Source: Desulfovibrio fairfieldensis
Lineage (GTDB): Bacteria > Desulfobacterota > Desulfovibrionia > Desulfovibrionales > Desulfovibrionaceae
NCBI RefSeq assembly: GCF_001553605.1
Contig: NZ_CP014229.1
Coordinates: forward strand, 2,136,501-2,200,500
DNA length: 64,000 nt
Direction of reading: 5' to 3'
Shown here: in pieces, positions 35,743 through 44,939 of the stretch
Position numbering within the stretch: the stretch's first letter is position 1
Layout: each line of letters begins with the position of its first letter
Made by a program: the position numbers and the translations under genes
Notes under the pieces: generated by a model
Seen by the model: only the letters and a program-made list of their open reading frames with translations
Database searches by the model: none
Told to the model about the DNA's origin: nothing

Positions 35743-35940
35743 ATTCTATTTTACCTTTGGGCAGTCAATAATGCCTAAAATAAAGCCTAATACTCCAAGG
35801 ATCAAGCCAATAACTCCCAACTGAAGTGATATCAAAACTGCAACTTCTGGATGATCCCAAGAAAGCCTAAGGATATCTACCAAAATATAACCGATGCTGT
35901 GCAACTTCTGGAATCCAGAGAAAAAGCCGCCGCCTGACCC

Positions 35941-35970
35941 AAAAGCCCCTTGCCCCTGCAAGGGGCTTTT
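35941..35970. terminator. Bidirectional terminator inside the moron block
   Basis: AAAAGCCCCTTG and CAAGGGGCTTTT form a perfect 12-bp stem with a 6-base loop. No certain gene precedes it on either strand in 35743-35940, which suggests a gene has been lost or that a small RNA ends here. Confidence 0.7.
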
Positions 35971-36008
35971 CATATCCTAATGGCAAATACATATAAGGAG
36001 CCGCCTCC

Positions 36009-36677
36009 ATGAAAACGCTGTTTACCGCCTTTCTGGTACTCTGCCTTGCCGTCCCGGCCTACGCGGCGGAAGAGAAAATCCCGCTTTTCAAGGATGTGTA
36101 TTACGGCATGAGCAAAGCCGCTGTCCGCAAGGGCACGAGTGCCCTGCCCTGTGAGGAAGATATTCTGAAAGGTCAGCTCTGCCGGAAAAAGCCTGTCAAC
36201 TTTGGCAAGCAAAAGTGGGAGCAGATCTTTTATTTCGACAACGACAAGCTCGTTTCCGTGAGCCTATTTAAAGGGCTTGAAGGGAAATCTCTTCAGAATG
36301 TCATGAGAACGATAGCAGATAATGGTTATAGCGTTATTTTGATGCATAACGGCACAAAACATATTGATAAGCTTGAAGAATGGTCAAAAGGGCCAAACAA
36401 TGATGCTGATTCGGCAATGCTGAAATTTGAAAGAGATTCTATGGACGCAAATCAATTGACTTATACACTCATTGAAGATGACGGTATTATGAAGGCAGTC
36501 GAAAAACAAAACCATTTGAGCCGAAATATCCAAGAATTGATGGAAAACGCACCAAGAAATCTGCGCGCTGTTGAAGTCTACCGTTCGAGGATGTCTTTAT
36601 GTGTCAAATTCATGGCCCCTGTTGCCTACATACAGGATAACCAGAAAAATCAAGAAGAAGTCAGCGACACCTTTTAG
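36009..36677 (+). CDS. Secreted hypothetical protein (moron block)
   Basis: 222 residues with a clear signal peptide (MKTLFTAFLVLCLAVPAYA). The mature part starts with EEKIPLFKDVYYGMSKAAV, a pattern like small periplasmic proteins with a SmpA/BamE-type repeat start. The second half has lower GC than the phage average. RBS AAGGAG precedes ATG. Function unknown. Confidence 0.65.
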   Translation: MKTLFTAFLVLCLAVPAYAAEEKIPLFKDVYYGMSKAAVRKGTSALPCEEDILKGQLCRKKPVNFGKQKWEQIFYFDNDKLVSVSLFKGLEGKSLQNVMRTIADNGYSVILMHNGTKHIDKLEEWSKGPNNDADSAMLKFERDSMDANQLTYTLIEDDGIMKAVEKQNHLSRNIQELMENAPRNLRAVEVYRSRMSLCVKFMAPVAYIQDNQKNQEEVSDTF

Positions 36678-36684
36678 CCTTCAG

Positions 36685-36743
36685 CGCTGAACTCCGCCAG
36701 CCTTTCTTGAGGCCCATGCCGCCACTACTGTGGCGGTGCGGGC
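36685..36743 (+). promoter_or_regulatory. Conserved phage element copy 3 (probable late promoter, tail)
   Basis: CGCTGAACTCCGCCAGCC (36685-36702) continues TTTCTTGAG, then the dyad ATGCCGCCACT / TGTGGCGGTGC. It stands between the moron block and the tail-tube gene, restoring late expression to the downstream tail genes. Confidence 0.65.
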
Positions 36744-36777
36744 CTTCTTCATTTCCGTGCCCGCGAAAGGAGACGTT

Positions 36778-37155
36778 ATGGCGATCAAGGAATATGTGGG
36801 CGCTGTCGTCCTGGAAGTGGACGGGCGCGAGGTGGAATGCAGCAGCTTTTCCGTCACGGAAAACACGGGCCGCCAGCCCGTAAAAACCATGAACCGCAGC
36901 CGTCGCATCGCGGGCTATTCCACGGGCGTGGCCACTTTTGAAATCTCGGCCTCCGTGCCCATTCCCGTGGACGGCGAGGAACTGGACTGGTTCAACGCCT
37001 TTGACGTGAAAATGGTCATCTATCCCATATCCGGCAACGGCAAACGCACGGCCTACACCGGCTGCGTGGTGCAGGAGGTGTCCCCGGCCTATGAGTCCGA
37101 GGGCGAGGCCAAGAGGGACATCAAACTTTTTGCCGTGGACCGAGTGGAGGAATAA
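36778..37155 (+). CDS. Tail tube protein (Mu M-like)
   Basis: 125 residues from ATG at 36778 with AAAGGAG upstream; a start at 36730 would read through the conserved element. Features a beta-rich fold with ECSSFSVTENTGRQPVKTMNR and GYSTGVATFEIS, as in Mu M. It builds the inner tube inside the sheath. Confidence 0.85.
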   Translation: MAIKEYVGAVVLEVDGREVECSSFSVTENTGRQPVKTMNRSRRIAGYSTGVATFEISASVPIPVDGEELDWFNAFDVKMVIYPISGNGKRTAYTGCVVQEVSPAYESEGEAKRDIKLFAVDRVEE

Positions 37156-37158
37156 ACC

Positions 37159-37491
37159 ATGCTGACTGAAAAAGGCTCTTTTTTGTATGGCGTCGAGGTG
37201 AACGGCATCTGGCACAAAGATTTTGAAATGCGTCTGCCCACACTGGAAGACGTGGAATGCGCGCTGGAAAGCGCCCAAGCCGAAGTCGGAGCCGAAGTCA
37301 GTCCGGCCCGGATCAGCCGTTACAAATGGGCAGCCTGCCTTATCCGCCTGGGCGATCTGGATGCCACGGCCATTACCCCGGAACTGTTGGCCAGGCTTGC
37401 CAGCACTGAGTATGGCGTCCTCTCCGCCGTCGAGGAATCCCTGTTAAAAAAGCTCGCCGCCGCCAGCGCACAGCCCGCCCCCTCCGCGTAG
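37159..37491 (+). CDS. Tail assembly chaperone, short form (G-like)
   Basis: 110 residues, between tube and tape measure, which is the fixed place of G/GT chaperones. It is helical and acidic in the middle (TLEDVECALESAQAEVGAEV). Near its end the heptamer A-AAA-AAG (37446-37452) lies in the right phase for a -1 shift. It should coat the tape measure before tube polymerisation. Confidence 0.78.
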   Translation: MLTEKGSFLYGVEVNGIWHKDFEMRLPTLEDVECALESAQAEVGAEVSPARISRYKWAACLIRLGDLDATAITPELLARLASTEYGVLSAVEESLLKKLAAASAQPAPSA

Positions 37492-37658
37492 TGGAGGCCG
37501 CGCTGGTGCGGCAGGGCTTCACGCTGGCGGAAATCCGCGCCATGTCCGTGGATGAGGCCGAAGCCTTTGTGGAAATCCTGTACCCCCAAGCCCAGCGTGG
37601 GGGCATGCCCCGTGTGCAAAGCCTGCGCCAGAACTGGCGAAAATGGAAGCGCCCATGA
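37446..37658 (+). CDS. -1 frameshift extension of the tail chaperone (T part)
   Basis: After a -1 slip at A-AAA-AAG the reading continues for 68 codons to TGA at 37656-37658. The added part ([22 protein letters not shown]...FVEILYP) is protein-like and has no good start of its own. The stop overlaps the tape-measure start as ATGA. This corresponds to the gpGT fusion of other long-tailed phages and to the Mu tail-assembly frameshift. Confidence 0.75.
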   Translation, partial: KKARRRQRTARPLRVVEAALVRQGFTLAEIRAMSVDEAEAFVEILYPQAQRGGMPRVQSLRQNWRKWKRP

Positions 37659-39817
37659 GCGATCTCCAAGTACAAGCCGAACTCAAGCTCAAAGACAATC
37701 TGAGCAAGCCCGCCGGTACGGCGCTGGACTCCTTGGGTAAAAACGCCAAAAAAGCGGGCGACGCCGTGGATGCCGTGGGGCGGGCGGACTCCGTCAAACG
37801 CGTGGCCCGTGACGCCACTGAGGCCGCCCGTGGCATGGACGCCGTGGCCCGTGGCGCGCGGGAGGCGCAATCCGGCTTGCGGGGCGCGGAGCGAGGCGCG
37901 ACGGGCCTTGCCCGCGCCATGCATGGGGTGGGCAGGGGCCTGCGGGACGCCGTGGGGCATCTGGGCAAGCTTAAAAACGGCCTGAATGGCGGCATGCAGG
38001 GCGTGGCCGCCATGGGGGCCGCTGGCTATGCTATCAAACGCAGCACGGACAAGTCCGTACAATACGAAAAGCTTGTGGCCAGCATGGCCAACGTGGCCTA
38101 TGCGGACCGCGACGCCGCTGGACGTATGGCGGGTATGAAGGATCTGGACGCGTCCATTGTCAAGGCCGTGCGAGACGGCGGCGGCACACGAGAGGAGGGA
38201 GCCGCCACCCTCAACACCCTGTTGGCCAGCGGCGCGGTAGATGAAAGCACCGCCAAGGATAAGCTCCTGTCTGTCCTGATGAAAGCCAGTACCGCCTCCG
38301 GCGCATCTGGTGAAGAGCTGTCGCAGATTGTCGTGAAGGGCATCAGTCAGAGGCAGTTCTCGGCGGATGAAGCCGAGCTTGCCATTGATAAGGCCATCAA
38401 AGCGGGTGAGGCCGGGCAATTTGAGTTAAAGGACATGGCCCGTTGGCTGCCGCAGATTATCAGCGCAGGCAAAGGCATGAAGGGCATGAGTGGTTTTGAG
38501 GCTCATCTTGCCAATTTGCAGGCCGTGGCCCAGGTTACAGGGTCCAATGATCAAGCCGGAAATGCCTATTTTAATTTGCTTGGCAAGATTACCAGCACTG
38601 ATGCAGCCAATAATTTTAAAAAAGCGGGAGTCAGGCTCGCCCCGGCGCTGGCCAAGGCCCGTATGGAGGGCGTGGACCCGGTAACAGCCTTTGTTGAGCT
38701 TATCGAAAAAAAGGTGGTTGGCAAAAATAAAAATTTTCGCACCCTGCAAAAAAAGCTTGCCGCCACCTCAGACAAAAATGAACGCCGCCAACTTATGGAG
38801 CAGGCCGCGGAAATTCTGCAAGGCAGTGCCATCGGCAAAATTATCCAGGATCGTGAGGCGTTGCTGGGGCTTGTCGGCGTCATGAACGGACGCGAAACCA
38901 TCAAAGACGTGCGTGAACAGCTTGCCAACGCCCACGGGGCCACGGATACGTCCTACCGGGTTATGACCAGTACCACGGCGTATCAGCAGGAACGCCTCGC
39001 CAATGAAAAAGATATCGCCACCAGCGGCTTTTTTAATTGGATAAAAAAGCCGCTGGACTCTCTACTGGGGTGGGGAGCTGACACGGCACGGGACAACCCC
39101 GTCCTGGCCTCCACAGCTATGGGGGCTGGCGCTGTTGGAAGCGCCTATATGGCGGGGTCCGGTGTCTCTTCGTTGTGGAGTTGGCTACGCGGCGGCAAAG
39201 CTGTCCCCACGCCCCCGGCGGGTACGGCAGTGGAAGCGGCAGCCGAGGGCGTGGGTGCTGCCGGAGGCTCCGCAGCAGCTGCGGGCGGCAAGGGGGCGGC
39301 ATTGCTTAAAGGTGCGGCCAAGGCGGGCAGCGTGCTGGCTGTGGCCGGATCAGCCATTGACGCCGTAAGCACGGAACTGGACGACTCCCTGACCCGCGCG
39401 CAGAAAAACGAGGCTCACACGGAAACCGCCGGGGGCCTTGCCGGGGCGCTGGCTGGCGGCAAGGCCGGAGCCATCGGCGGCGCTGCTCTGGGCTCTTTTC
39501 TCGGCCCCATCGGCACGGCTATCGGCGGGGCCATCGGCGGCCTAGGAGGCGGCATCGCCGGATACTTCGGCGGCTCCTGGGTGGGCAAGAAGCTGGGCGG
39601 CTGGTTTTTCGGCGACGATGATGAGGCGGCCCCGGCCCCACAGCCTGAAAATGGCGCTCAGAACGCACCAGACATCGCCCGGACAGTGCTCCAGGCAGCG
39701 CAGATCATGCAAAACCAGCCCCTTGCAGCAACGCTCAATATCCAGCTTGAAATGGACGGCGAAGTCATTGCCCGCAAGGTGGAGCAGGTACAGCTCCGCC
39801 AAGCCACCCGACGTTAG
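37655..39817 (+). CDS. Tape measure protein (Mu gp42-like)
   Basis: 720 residues from ATG at 37655. A helical N-terminal half with Ala-rich repeats ([19 protein letters not shown]) is followed by a TP901-type minor tail core (about 150-420). Several hydrophobic Gly/Ala segments (about 485-655) may cross the membrane on injection. Its length sets tail length and is near that of Mu. Confidence 0.85.
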   Translation: MSDLQVQAELKLKDNLSKPAGTALDSLGKNAKKAGDAVDAVGRADSVKRVARDATEAARGMDAVARGAREAQSGLRGAERGATGLARAMHGVGRGLRDAVGHLGKLKNGLNGGMQGVAAMGAAGYAIKRSTDKSVQYEKLVASMANVAYADRDAAGRMAGMKDLDASIVKAVRDGGGTREEGAATLNTLLASGAVDESTAKDKLLSVLMKASTASGASGEELSQIVVKGISQRQFSADEAELAIDKAIKAGEAGQFELKDMARWLPQIISAGKGMKGMSGFEAHLANLQAVAQVTGSNDQAGNAYFNLLGKITSTDAANNFKKAGVRLAPALAKARMEGVDPVTAFVELIEKKVVGKNKNFRTLQKKLAATSDKNERRQLMEQAAEILQGSAIGKIIQDREALLGLVGVMNGRETIKDVREQLANAHGATDTSYRVMTSTTAYQQERLANEKDIATSGFFNWIKKPLDSLLGWGADTARDNPVLASTAMGAGAVGSAYMAGSGVSSLWSWLRGGKAVPTPPAGTAVEAAAEGVGAAGGSAAAAGGKGAALLKGAAKAGSVLAVAGSAIDAVSTELDDSLTRAQKNEAHTETAGGLAGALAGGKAGAIGGAALGSFLGPIGTAIGGAIGGLGGGIAGYFGGSWVGKKLGGWFFGDDDEAAPAPQPENGAQNAPDIARTVLQAAQIMQNQPLAATLNIQLEMDGEVIARKVEQVQLRQATRR

Positions 39818-39825
39818 GAGGCCGC

Positions 39826-41163
39826 ATGTCCTGGTTATCCCTGCTTGATGCATCTTTTAGAGGCGTTCCCTTCCAGGTCGAATCCGTGAGCGACAAGGGC
39901 GAAAAATCCCTGGCCATCCACGAATACCCCTACCGCGCGGGCGGGGAGGTGGAAGACTTGGGCCGCAAGCCGCGCATCATCCCGCTCAAGGCCGTGTTCT
40001 GGGGCGTCAACTACCTTTCCGGCCTGCGCGCCCTGATCAAGGCCTTTGAGGAGGAAGGCAAGGGCGAGCTGGTCCACCCGGTGTTCGGCAGTACGGAAGT
40101 GGTCATCCGCAATTGGGACGTGCCCCATGAGGCCGAGCGCCCGGATTACGCCACAGTCAGCTTTGAGGCCGTGGAAGCCTCGCCGGACAATCCCTTTTTT
40201 GATGATCAGAGCTCGCGCTCTCTGGCCGAGCGTGCCTCTGACGCCCTCTTGAGCGGACTTGCCCAGGCGTTGGGCGACAGTGCCGCCAGCCTGCAAAAAA
40301 CCTTGGGCGAGGTGGCCGGGCAGGCGGCCAGCCTGCAAAGCCGCGTGCTTGCGGAGCTGGACGGCCTGCTCATGGTCTATGACAGCGCCCGCAGCGTGGC
40401 GCGCACGGCCATGTCCTATCTGGATTTTCCAAGCGCCTTTGTGGCGGATTTGTCCGCCTGTATCCAGTCGGCGGCCTCCACTGTGGGCGGGGTGTCCGGC
40501 TTTGCGTCCCTGAGCGGATTGTCCGGCCTGCTGCCGCGCCTGGACATAAGCAGCGGCGAAAGTGCCGGCACATACCCCAGCGGGGCCAACAGTTACGGCC
40601 CGGCGTGGATCAGCGGCCCGGTCAGCGGCAGCGTGGGCCGTGCGGAGGCTGTGCTGGCCATCCGCCAGTCGCCCACGGCTTCCGCGACGGCCCCGATCCC
40701 TGAACCCGGCAGCGCGCAAACGCCCATCGGGCAGGCCACGACTCACGCCATGCTGACGCAAACCCAGGTCTATGCCCAGGCCGCGCGCGACACGCTTGTG
40801 GCAGAGCTGGCCGCGCCCACCCTGACCCCGGCGGAGGTGGAAAGCCTCACGGGCAATGCGCGCGACCGTCTGCAAGATTGCCTGCATGCCGTGCGCGCCA
40901 GCCTGCCGCAGGCTCTGGTCCACCCGATATCCGAGTGCCTGCGTGACGCCGCCCAGGCCGTGCAGCAGTTGGGTGAAGCCGCGCTCAATGCCCGCCCGCC
41001 GCTGGTCATGCGTACAGTGGATCGGCCCTGCAACTTCCACTTGCTGGCGCATCGCCTCTATGGCGACTACACGCGCGCCGGGGAGCTGGCCCGCATCAAT
41101 CCCCAGGTGCGCAATCCCAACTTTATAGCCCAGGGCCAGGAGGTGCTTGTCTATGCCCGCTGA
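39826..41163 (+). CDS. DNA circularisation / baseplate protein (Mu N-like)
   Basis: 445 residues. The N-terminal 110 residues match the Mu N signature (ASFRGVPFQVESVSDKGEK, IPLKAVFWG). The C-terminal 50 residues look like a LysM-type module (HLLAHRLYGDYTRAGELARI...QGQEVLVYAR). It links tube and baseplate. Overlaps the hub gene by 11 bases. Confidence 0.83.
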   Translation: MSWLSLLDASFRGVPFQVESVSDKGEKSLAIHEYPYRAGGEVEDLGRKPRIIPLKAVFWGVNYLSGLRALIKAFEEEGKGELVHPVFGSTEVVIRNWDVPHEAERPDYATVSFEAVEASPDNPFFDDQSSRSLAERASDALLSGLAQALGDSAASLQKTLGEVAGQAASLQSRVLAELDGLLMVYDSARSVARTAMSYLDFPSAFVADLSACIQSAASTVGGVSGFASLSGLSGLLPRLDISSGESAGTYPSGANSYGPAWISGPVSGSVGRAEAVLAIRQSPTASATAPIPEPGSAQTPIGQATTHAMLTQTQVYAQAARDTLVAELAAPTLTPAEVESLTGNARDRLQDCLHAVRASLPQALVHPISECLRDAAQAVQQLGEAALNARPPLVMRTVDRPCNFHLLAHRLYGDYTRAGELARINPQVRNPNFIAQGQEVLVYAR

Positions 41164-42238
41164 GAGCGACCGTGTCAGCGTTGCCATTGAGGGGCATCTG
41201 CATCGGGACTGGACGCGCTTTTCCCTGGACAGCGACCTGTTCACCCCGGCGGACGCATGGAGCGTCAGCCTGGGCATCCCCGCCGCGCAACTGCCCGGCT
41301 ACGTGCGCCCCTGGGCCAAGGTGGAAGTGCGCGTGGGCGACAATCTTGCGCTCACGGGCCGGGTGGATTCCCTGCGCCGCCGCATTGCCCGCGACGGCCT
41401 GGAGCTGTCCCTGTCCGGACGCGACGGCGCGGGCATCCTCCTGGACTGCTCGGCCCCGGTGTTCACCCAGCGCGAGGTGGCCGTGGATGAGGTTTGCGCA
41501 TCCATGGTCCGCCCTCTGGGCGTAGACAAAATCGACGTGCAGCCCGGCGGTGCGGCGTTCAAAAAAGTCAGCATCGAACCGGGGATGACCGCTTGGGAAG
41601 CCTTGCAACGCGCGGCGGAAGCCAGCGGCCTCTGGCCGTGGTTTGCGCCGGACGGCACTCTCAAGGTGGCCGCGCCGGACTACTCTCGCGCCGTGGACGC
41701 GGAACTGATTTGCGCCTTTGATGGCACCCCCAATAACATCATCAGTCTCGAAATGGATGAGGCTTGCAACCGCCGTCACAGCGAGGTCACGGTGCTGGGC
41801 CAGTCCACGGGCGGGGAGGATGACGAGGCGCAGAACGCCCTGCGTGCCACGGTCAAGGACGGTGGGGCTTGGTTTTACCGCCCCCTGATCCGCGACGAAG
41901 GACATGTGGACAGCGTGGCCATGGCCCGCACCCGCGCCCGCAAGATCATCACGGACGGCGTCTTTGACAGCCTGACCTTCACGGCTGTGGTACATGGGCA
42001 CCGCACGGACTCAGGCTCGCTCTGGGAACCGGGCATGCACATTCGTCTGCGCGTGGAAAAGCTCTGCGACATTTCCCTGCTGCTGGCCCGGCGCACGTTG
42101 CTCGGCGGGAGAGAGGGACGCACAACAACGCTGACCCTCAAGCCGTGGGGTGTCTGGCTGCCGGATACGGCCAAAAAAGCTAAAAAACGCAAGAAAAAAA
42201 GCGACGGCGATGAAATGGACTTTGACCTGGAGGACTGA
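41153..42238 (+). CDS. Baseplate hub protein (Mu P-like)
   Basis: 361 residues from ATG at 41153, nine bases after AGGAGG. Contains the gpD/P-type hub pattern with an early DRVSVAIEGHLHRDW strand and LDCSAPVFT. The C-terminal 25 residues are a Lys/Asp-rich tail. Forms the central ring holding the spike. Confidence 0.83.
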   Translation: MPAESDRVSVAIEGHLHRDWTRFSLDSDLFTPADAWSVSLGIPAAQLPGYVRPWAKVEVRVGDNLALTGRVDSLRRRIARDGLELSLSGRDGAGILLDCSAPVFTQREVAVDEVCASMVRPLGVDKIDVQPGGAAFKKVSIEPGMTAWEALQRAAEASGLWPWFAPDGTLKVAAPDYSRAVDAELICAFDGTPNNIISLEMDEACNRRHSEVTVLGQSTGGEDDEAQNALRATVKDGGAWFYRPLIRDEGHVDSVAMARTRARKIITDGVFDSLTFTAVVHGHRTDSGSLWEPGMHIRLRVEKLCDISLLLARRTLLGGREGRTTTLTLKPWGVWLPDTAKKAKKRKKKSDGDEMDFDLED

Positions 42239-42876
42239 TGGATCTTGCCGCTATGATTGACGAACGCATCCGCCGCGCGCTGCGCGCCCTGCGCCTGCCG
42301 TACCGCGCCCGGCTCTCGGCGCTCAACGGGGAGCCGGTCCTACAACTGGCCCAAGGCGAAGCCTTGGCCGGGGAGCAGGCCCAGGCCGTGGAGGTTTTGC
42401 AGCAGTTCGGTTTTTCGTCGGGCATCCCGGCGGACAGCCAGCTCATTGTTCTGCCCCTGGCCGGGCGCAGCAGCGCCAGCGTGGTCATTGCCACGGAGCA
42501 CGGGGCCTATCGCCTCAAGGTGGGACCGGGCGAGGTCCGCATGTACAGCCAGGAAGGAGCCTACGTCCATATCAAGGCCGGACGCGTAGTCGACATCGAC
42601 TGCGACGATCTGCGCATCAAGGCCAAGAACAGTGCCGTCATTGAGGCCGGGCAAGGTATTGTCCTGGACACGCCCCTGACCACGGTGACGGGCAACATGA
42701 CCGCCACAGGCGAAAAAGGCGACAGTGTGGAGATGACGGCCAACGTCCGGCTCCAGGGCGACATCATCCAAGTGGGCTCCCACACCTCCAGCGGCGACCA
42801 GATTGCCGGGGGCAAGAGCCAGATGCACCATACCCACCCCGGCGACAGCGGCGGCACCACCGGTGAGCCGCAGTAG
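42238..42876 (+). CDS. Baseplate spike protein (Mu gp45-like)
   Basis: 212 residues, begun one base inside the hub stop. The C-terminal beta-helix ends in MHHTHPG, the His-x-His metal-binding tip of membrane-piercing spikes in Mu and P2. It punctures the outer membrane. Confidence 0.85.
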   Translation: MDLAAMIDERIRRALRALRLPYRARLSALNGEPVLQLAQGEALAGEQAQAVEVLQQFGFSSGIPADSQLIVLPLAGRSSASVVIATEHGAYRLKVGPGEVRMYSQEGAYVHIKAGRVVDIDCDDLRIKAKNSAVIEAGQGIVLDTPLTTVTGNMTATGEKGDSVEMTANVRLQGDIIQVGSHTSSGDQIAGGKSQMHHTHPGDSGGTTGEPQ

Positions 42877-42890
42877 CGTCCCTAAGGAAG

Positions 42891-42951
42891 CGCTGAACTG
42901 CGCCAGCCTTTCTTGCGTCCATGACTCCACTAAGGTGGAGCCATGGACGCA
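42891..42951 (+). promoter_or_regulatory. Conserved phage element copy 4 (probable late promoter, baseplate)
   Basis: CGCTGAACTGCGCCAGCC (42891-42908) continues TTTCTTG, then CGTCCATGACTCCACT / AGGTGGAGCCATGGACG as a long dyad. The start codon of the next gene is inside the right arm, so a hairpin would cover the ribosome site GGTGGAG. Confidence 0.65.
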
Positions 42952-43296
42952 CAGCTTGATCCCCTTTCCGGCGACTACACCGGCCAGCGCATCGGCCATC
43001 TGGGCAATGCCGTTTATCTGCGGCTGCAAACGCCTCGCGGTTCCTGGTGGGCTGATTCCTCTTTAGGAAGCCGCTTGCACGAGCTGGCGCGGGAAAAAGA
43101 CGTGGCGCGCATTGGAGTGCTGGCCCGCCAGTATGCGGAGCAGGCTTTGCAAACCCTGCTGGACGACGGACGGGCGCGATCCATCGAAGTGTCGGTGGAC
43201 CAGCCGCATAATGGCCGCTGCCTCCTGCATGTGGCGGTGGAAGACGCCAGCGGCGCGGCCTACACCTTTGAGCATTTCGTGGTCGTGGGAGGCTAG
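42943..43296 (+). CDS. Baseplate protein (Mu gp46 / GP46-like, gpW family)
   Basis: 117 residues. Family pattern GNAVYLRLQTPRGSWWADSSLGSRLHEL at about residues 21-48. It bridges hub and wedge. The ATG lies inside the dyad of conserved element copy 4, an unusual arrangement. Confidence 0.83.
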   Translation: MDAQLDPLSGDYTGQRIGHLGNAVYLRLQTPRGSWWADSSLGSRLHELAREKDVARIGVLARQYAEQALQTLLDDGRARSIEVSVDQPHNGRCLLHVAVEDASGAAYTFEHFVVVGG

Positions 43297-43298
43297 AC

Positions 43299-44354
43299 GT
43301 GCCCTACAGCATCCCCAGTTTCGACGATATCCGGCAGCGGCAGTTGCGCGATGCGCGCAACCTGGACGCCACAGCCCATACGGACGCGGACAGTGACCTT
43401 TACATCCGTGCCAGCGCCACGGCCTCGGCCTCCGAGGGGCTCTATGCCTATCAGGCGTGGCAGACCCGCCAGCTCATACCGGACACCTCTGACCCCGAAT
43501 ACCTTGAGCAGCATTGCGCCTTGCGCGGCATCACCCGCAAGCCAGCCACCCGCGCCACGGGCACGTTGACTTTTGCGGGCCGCGCCGGGGCAGTGGTCCC
43601 GGCAGGCATACAGGCCAAAGACGCCGATGAGGTGGCATACCGCAGCACGGAGGCCGTGACCCTCGCTGGAGACGCCGACGCCGCCACGGCTGTGGCCGCG
43701 TGCGAAGCCATGCAGGCCGGGGCTTTGCCGGGCCTGGACGCCGCACCCGTGACGCTGCTTGCCGCGCCGTCCGGCGTGCAAGCCCGCGCGCTGCTGACCT
43801 TGACGGGCGGCACCAACGCCGAGACGGACGCGGAGCTGCTCTCCCGTCTGCTGGACTACATGCGCAATCCGCCATCCGGCGGTACGGCGGCTGACTATCG
43901 CCGCTGGGCGCGGGAGGTACCCGGCGTTGCCGACGCGCAAGCCTATCCCCTGCGCCAGGGGCCGGGCACGGTTGACGTGGTGATAACAGGCGCGGACGGC
44001 ATCCCCGGCGCTGACGTGGTGCAAGCCTGCCAAGGGCACATAGACGCGGAGAGCCCCTTGGGCGCACATGCGGCAGTTTATGCGCCCGTGTTGCTGTCTG
44101 TGGATATGACCGTTGTCCTGCGCGTCAGCGGCACGGCCACGCTGCAAAGCCTGCGCGGCCCGGTTACGGACGCTTTGCTGGCGCAATTCGCCGCACTCCG
44201 GCCCGGTGATCCGCTGATCCTGGCCCGCTGCATTGCCGCTGTCTCCGGCCTGGAGGGCGTGGCGGACGTGGCCATCCGCGAGCCCGCCGCCAATCCGGCC
44301 CCGACAGCCCTGCAATGGTGCCGCCTTGGGGGGCTGACCCTGGAGGCCCTCTAG
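43299..44354 (+). CDS. Baseplate wedge protein (Mu gp47 / gpJ-like)
   Basis: 351 residues from GTG. The start PSFDDIRQRQLRDARNL and the middle SGGTAADYRRWAREVPGVADA match the baseplate J family. Builds the baseplate wedges that signal sheath contraction. Confidence 0.88.
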   Translation: MPYSIPSFDDIRQRQLRDARNLDATAHTDADSDLYIRASATASASEGLYAYQAWQTRQLIPDTSDPEYLEQHCALRGITRKPATRATGTLTFAGRAGAVVPAGIQAKDADEVAYRSTEAVTLAGDADAATAVAACEAMQAGALPGLDAAPVTLLAAPSGVQARALLTLTGGTNAETDAELLSRLLDYMRNPPSGGTAADYRRWAREVPGVADAQAYPLRQGPGTVDVVITGADGIPGADVVQACQGHIDAESPLGAHAAVYAPVLLSVDMTVVLRVSGTATLQSLRGPVTDALLAQFAALRPGDPLILARCIAAVSGLEGVADVAIREPAANPAPTALQWCRLGGLTLEAL

Positions 44355-44939
44355 ATGCCGCACCGTGATCTGCTGGCGGCCTTGCTGCCGCCCGTATCTT
44401 ACGACGCCAACGCGCCGCATCTGGACCTTTCGCTGGCCATGGAGGGCCGGGAACTGGATCGGGTGCAGGCGGATGGCGCGGCGGTGCTGGGCGCGCTGCG
44501 CCCGTGGCTCTGGCAGCAATGGCTGCCGGACTGGGAGCGCGTCTACGGCCTGCCCGGCCCCTGCGCCGCAGGCGGGCAACTTTTACAGGAGCGCATTGCC
44601 CTGCTGGTCGTGGCCTTTCTGGAGCGCGGCGGCATTTCCCGCTCGTGGCTCAAACGCTATGCCGCCCTGGCGGGTTATGACGTGGAGATTCAGGAGTTTC
44701 GAGAATTCAAGGCCGGGCGCTCCAGCGCGGGAGACGCTTTGACCAACGGCGGATGGGTTTTCGCCTTTCTGGTTGTAGCCTCGGGCGACGTATCACGTAC
44801 CTTCCGGTCCGGGCAAAGCGTCGCTGGCGAAGCCTTACGCACTTGGGGCGATCCCATACTGGAGTGCATCATCAATTGGCGTAAGCCCGCGCATACTATC
44901 GGGCTCATCAGTTATCTGGAGGATAACCCCCGTGCATAG
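44355..44939 (+). CDS. Tail protein, DUF2313 (Mu gp48-like, gpI position)
   Basis: 194 residues. Starts with PHRDLLAALLPPVSYD, and GRELDRVQ and IALLVVAFLERGGIS follow, as in DUF2313. The C-terminal CIINWRKPAHTIGLISY contains the conserved Cys and His. It joins the fibre to the baseplate. It overlaps the fibre gene by eight bases. Confidence 0.83.
   Translation: MPHRDLLAALLPPVSYDANAPHLDLSLAMEGRELDRVQADGAAVLGALRPWLWQQWLPDWERVYGLPGPCAAGGQLLQERIALLVVAFLERGGISRSWLKRYAALAGYDVEIQEFREFKAGRSSAGDALTNGGWVFAFLVVASGDVSRTFRSGQSVAGEALRTWGDPILECIINWRKPAHTIGLISYLEDNPRA

Noticed and set aside
35746..35973. A 75-residue hydrophobic minus-strand frame
   Set aside because: Its start and first dozen codons lie in a strong bidirectional terminator stem and no ribosome site is seen. 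The hydrophobic tail alone is not enough to call a gene.
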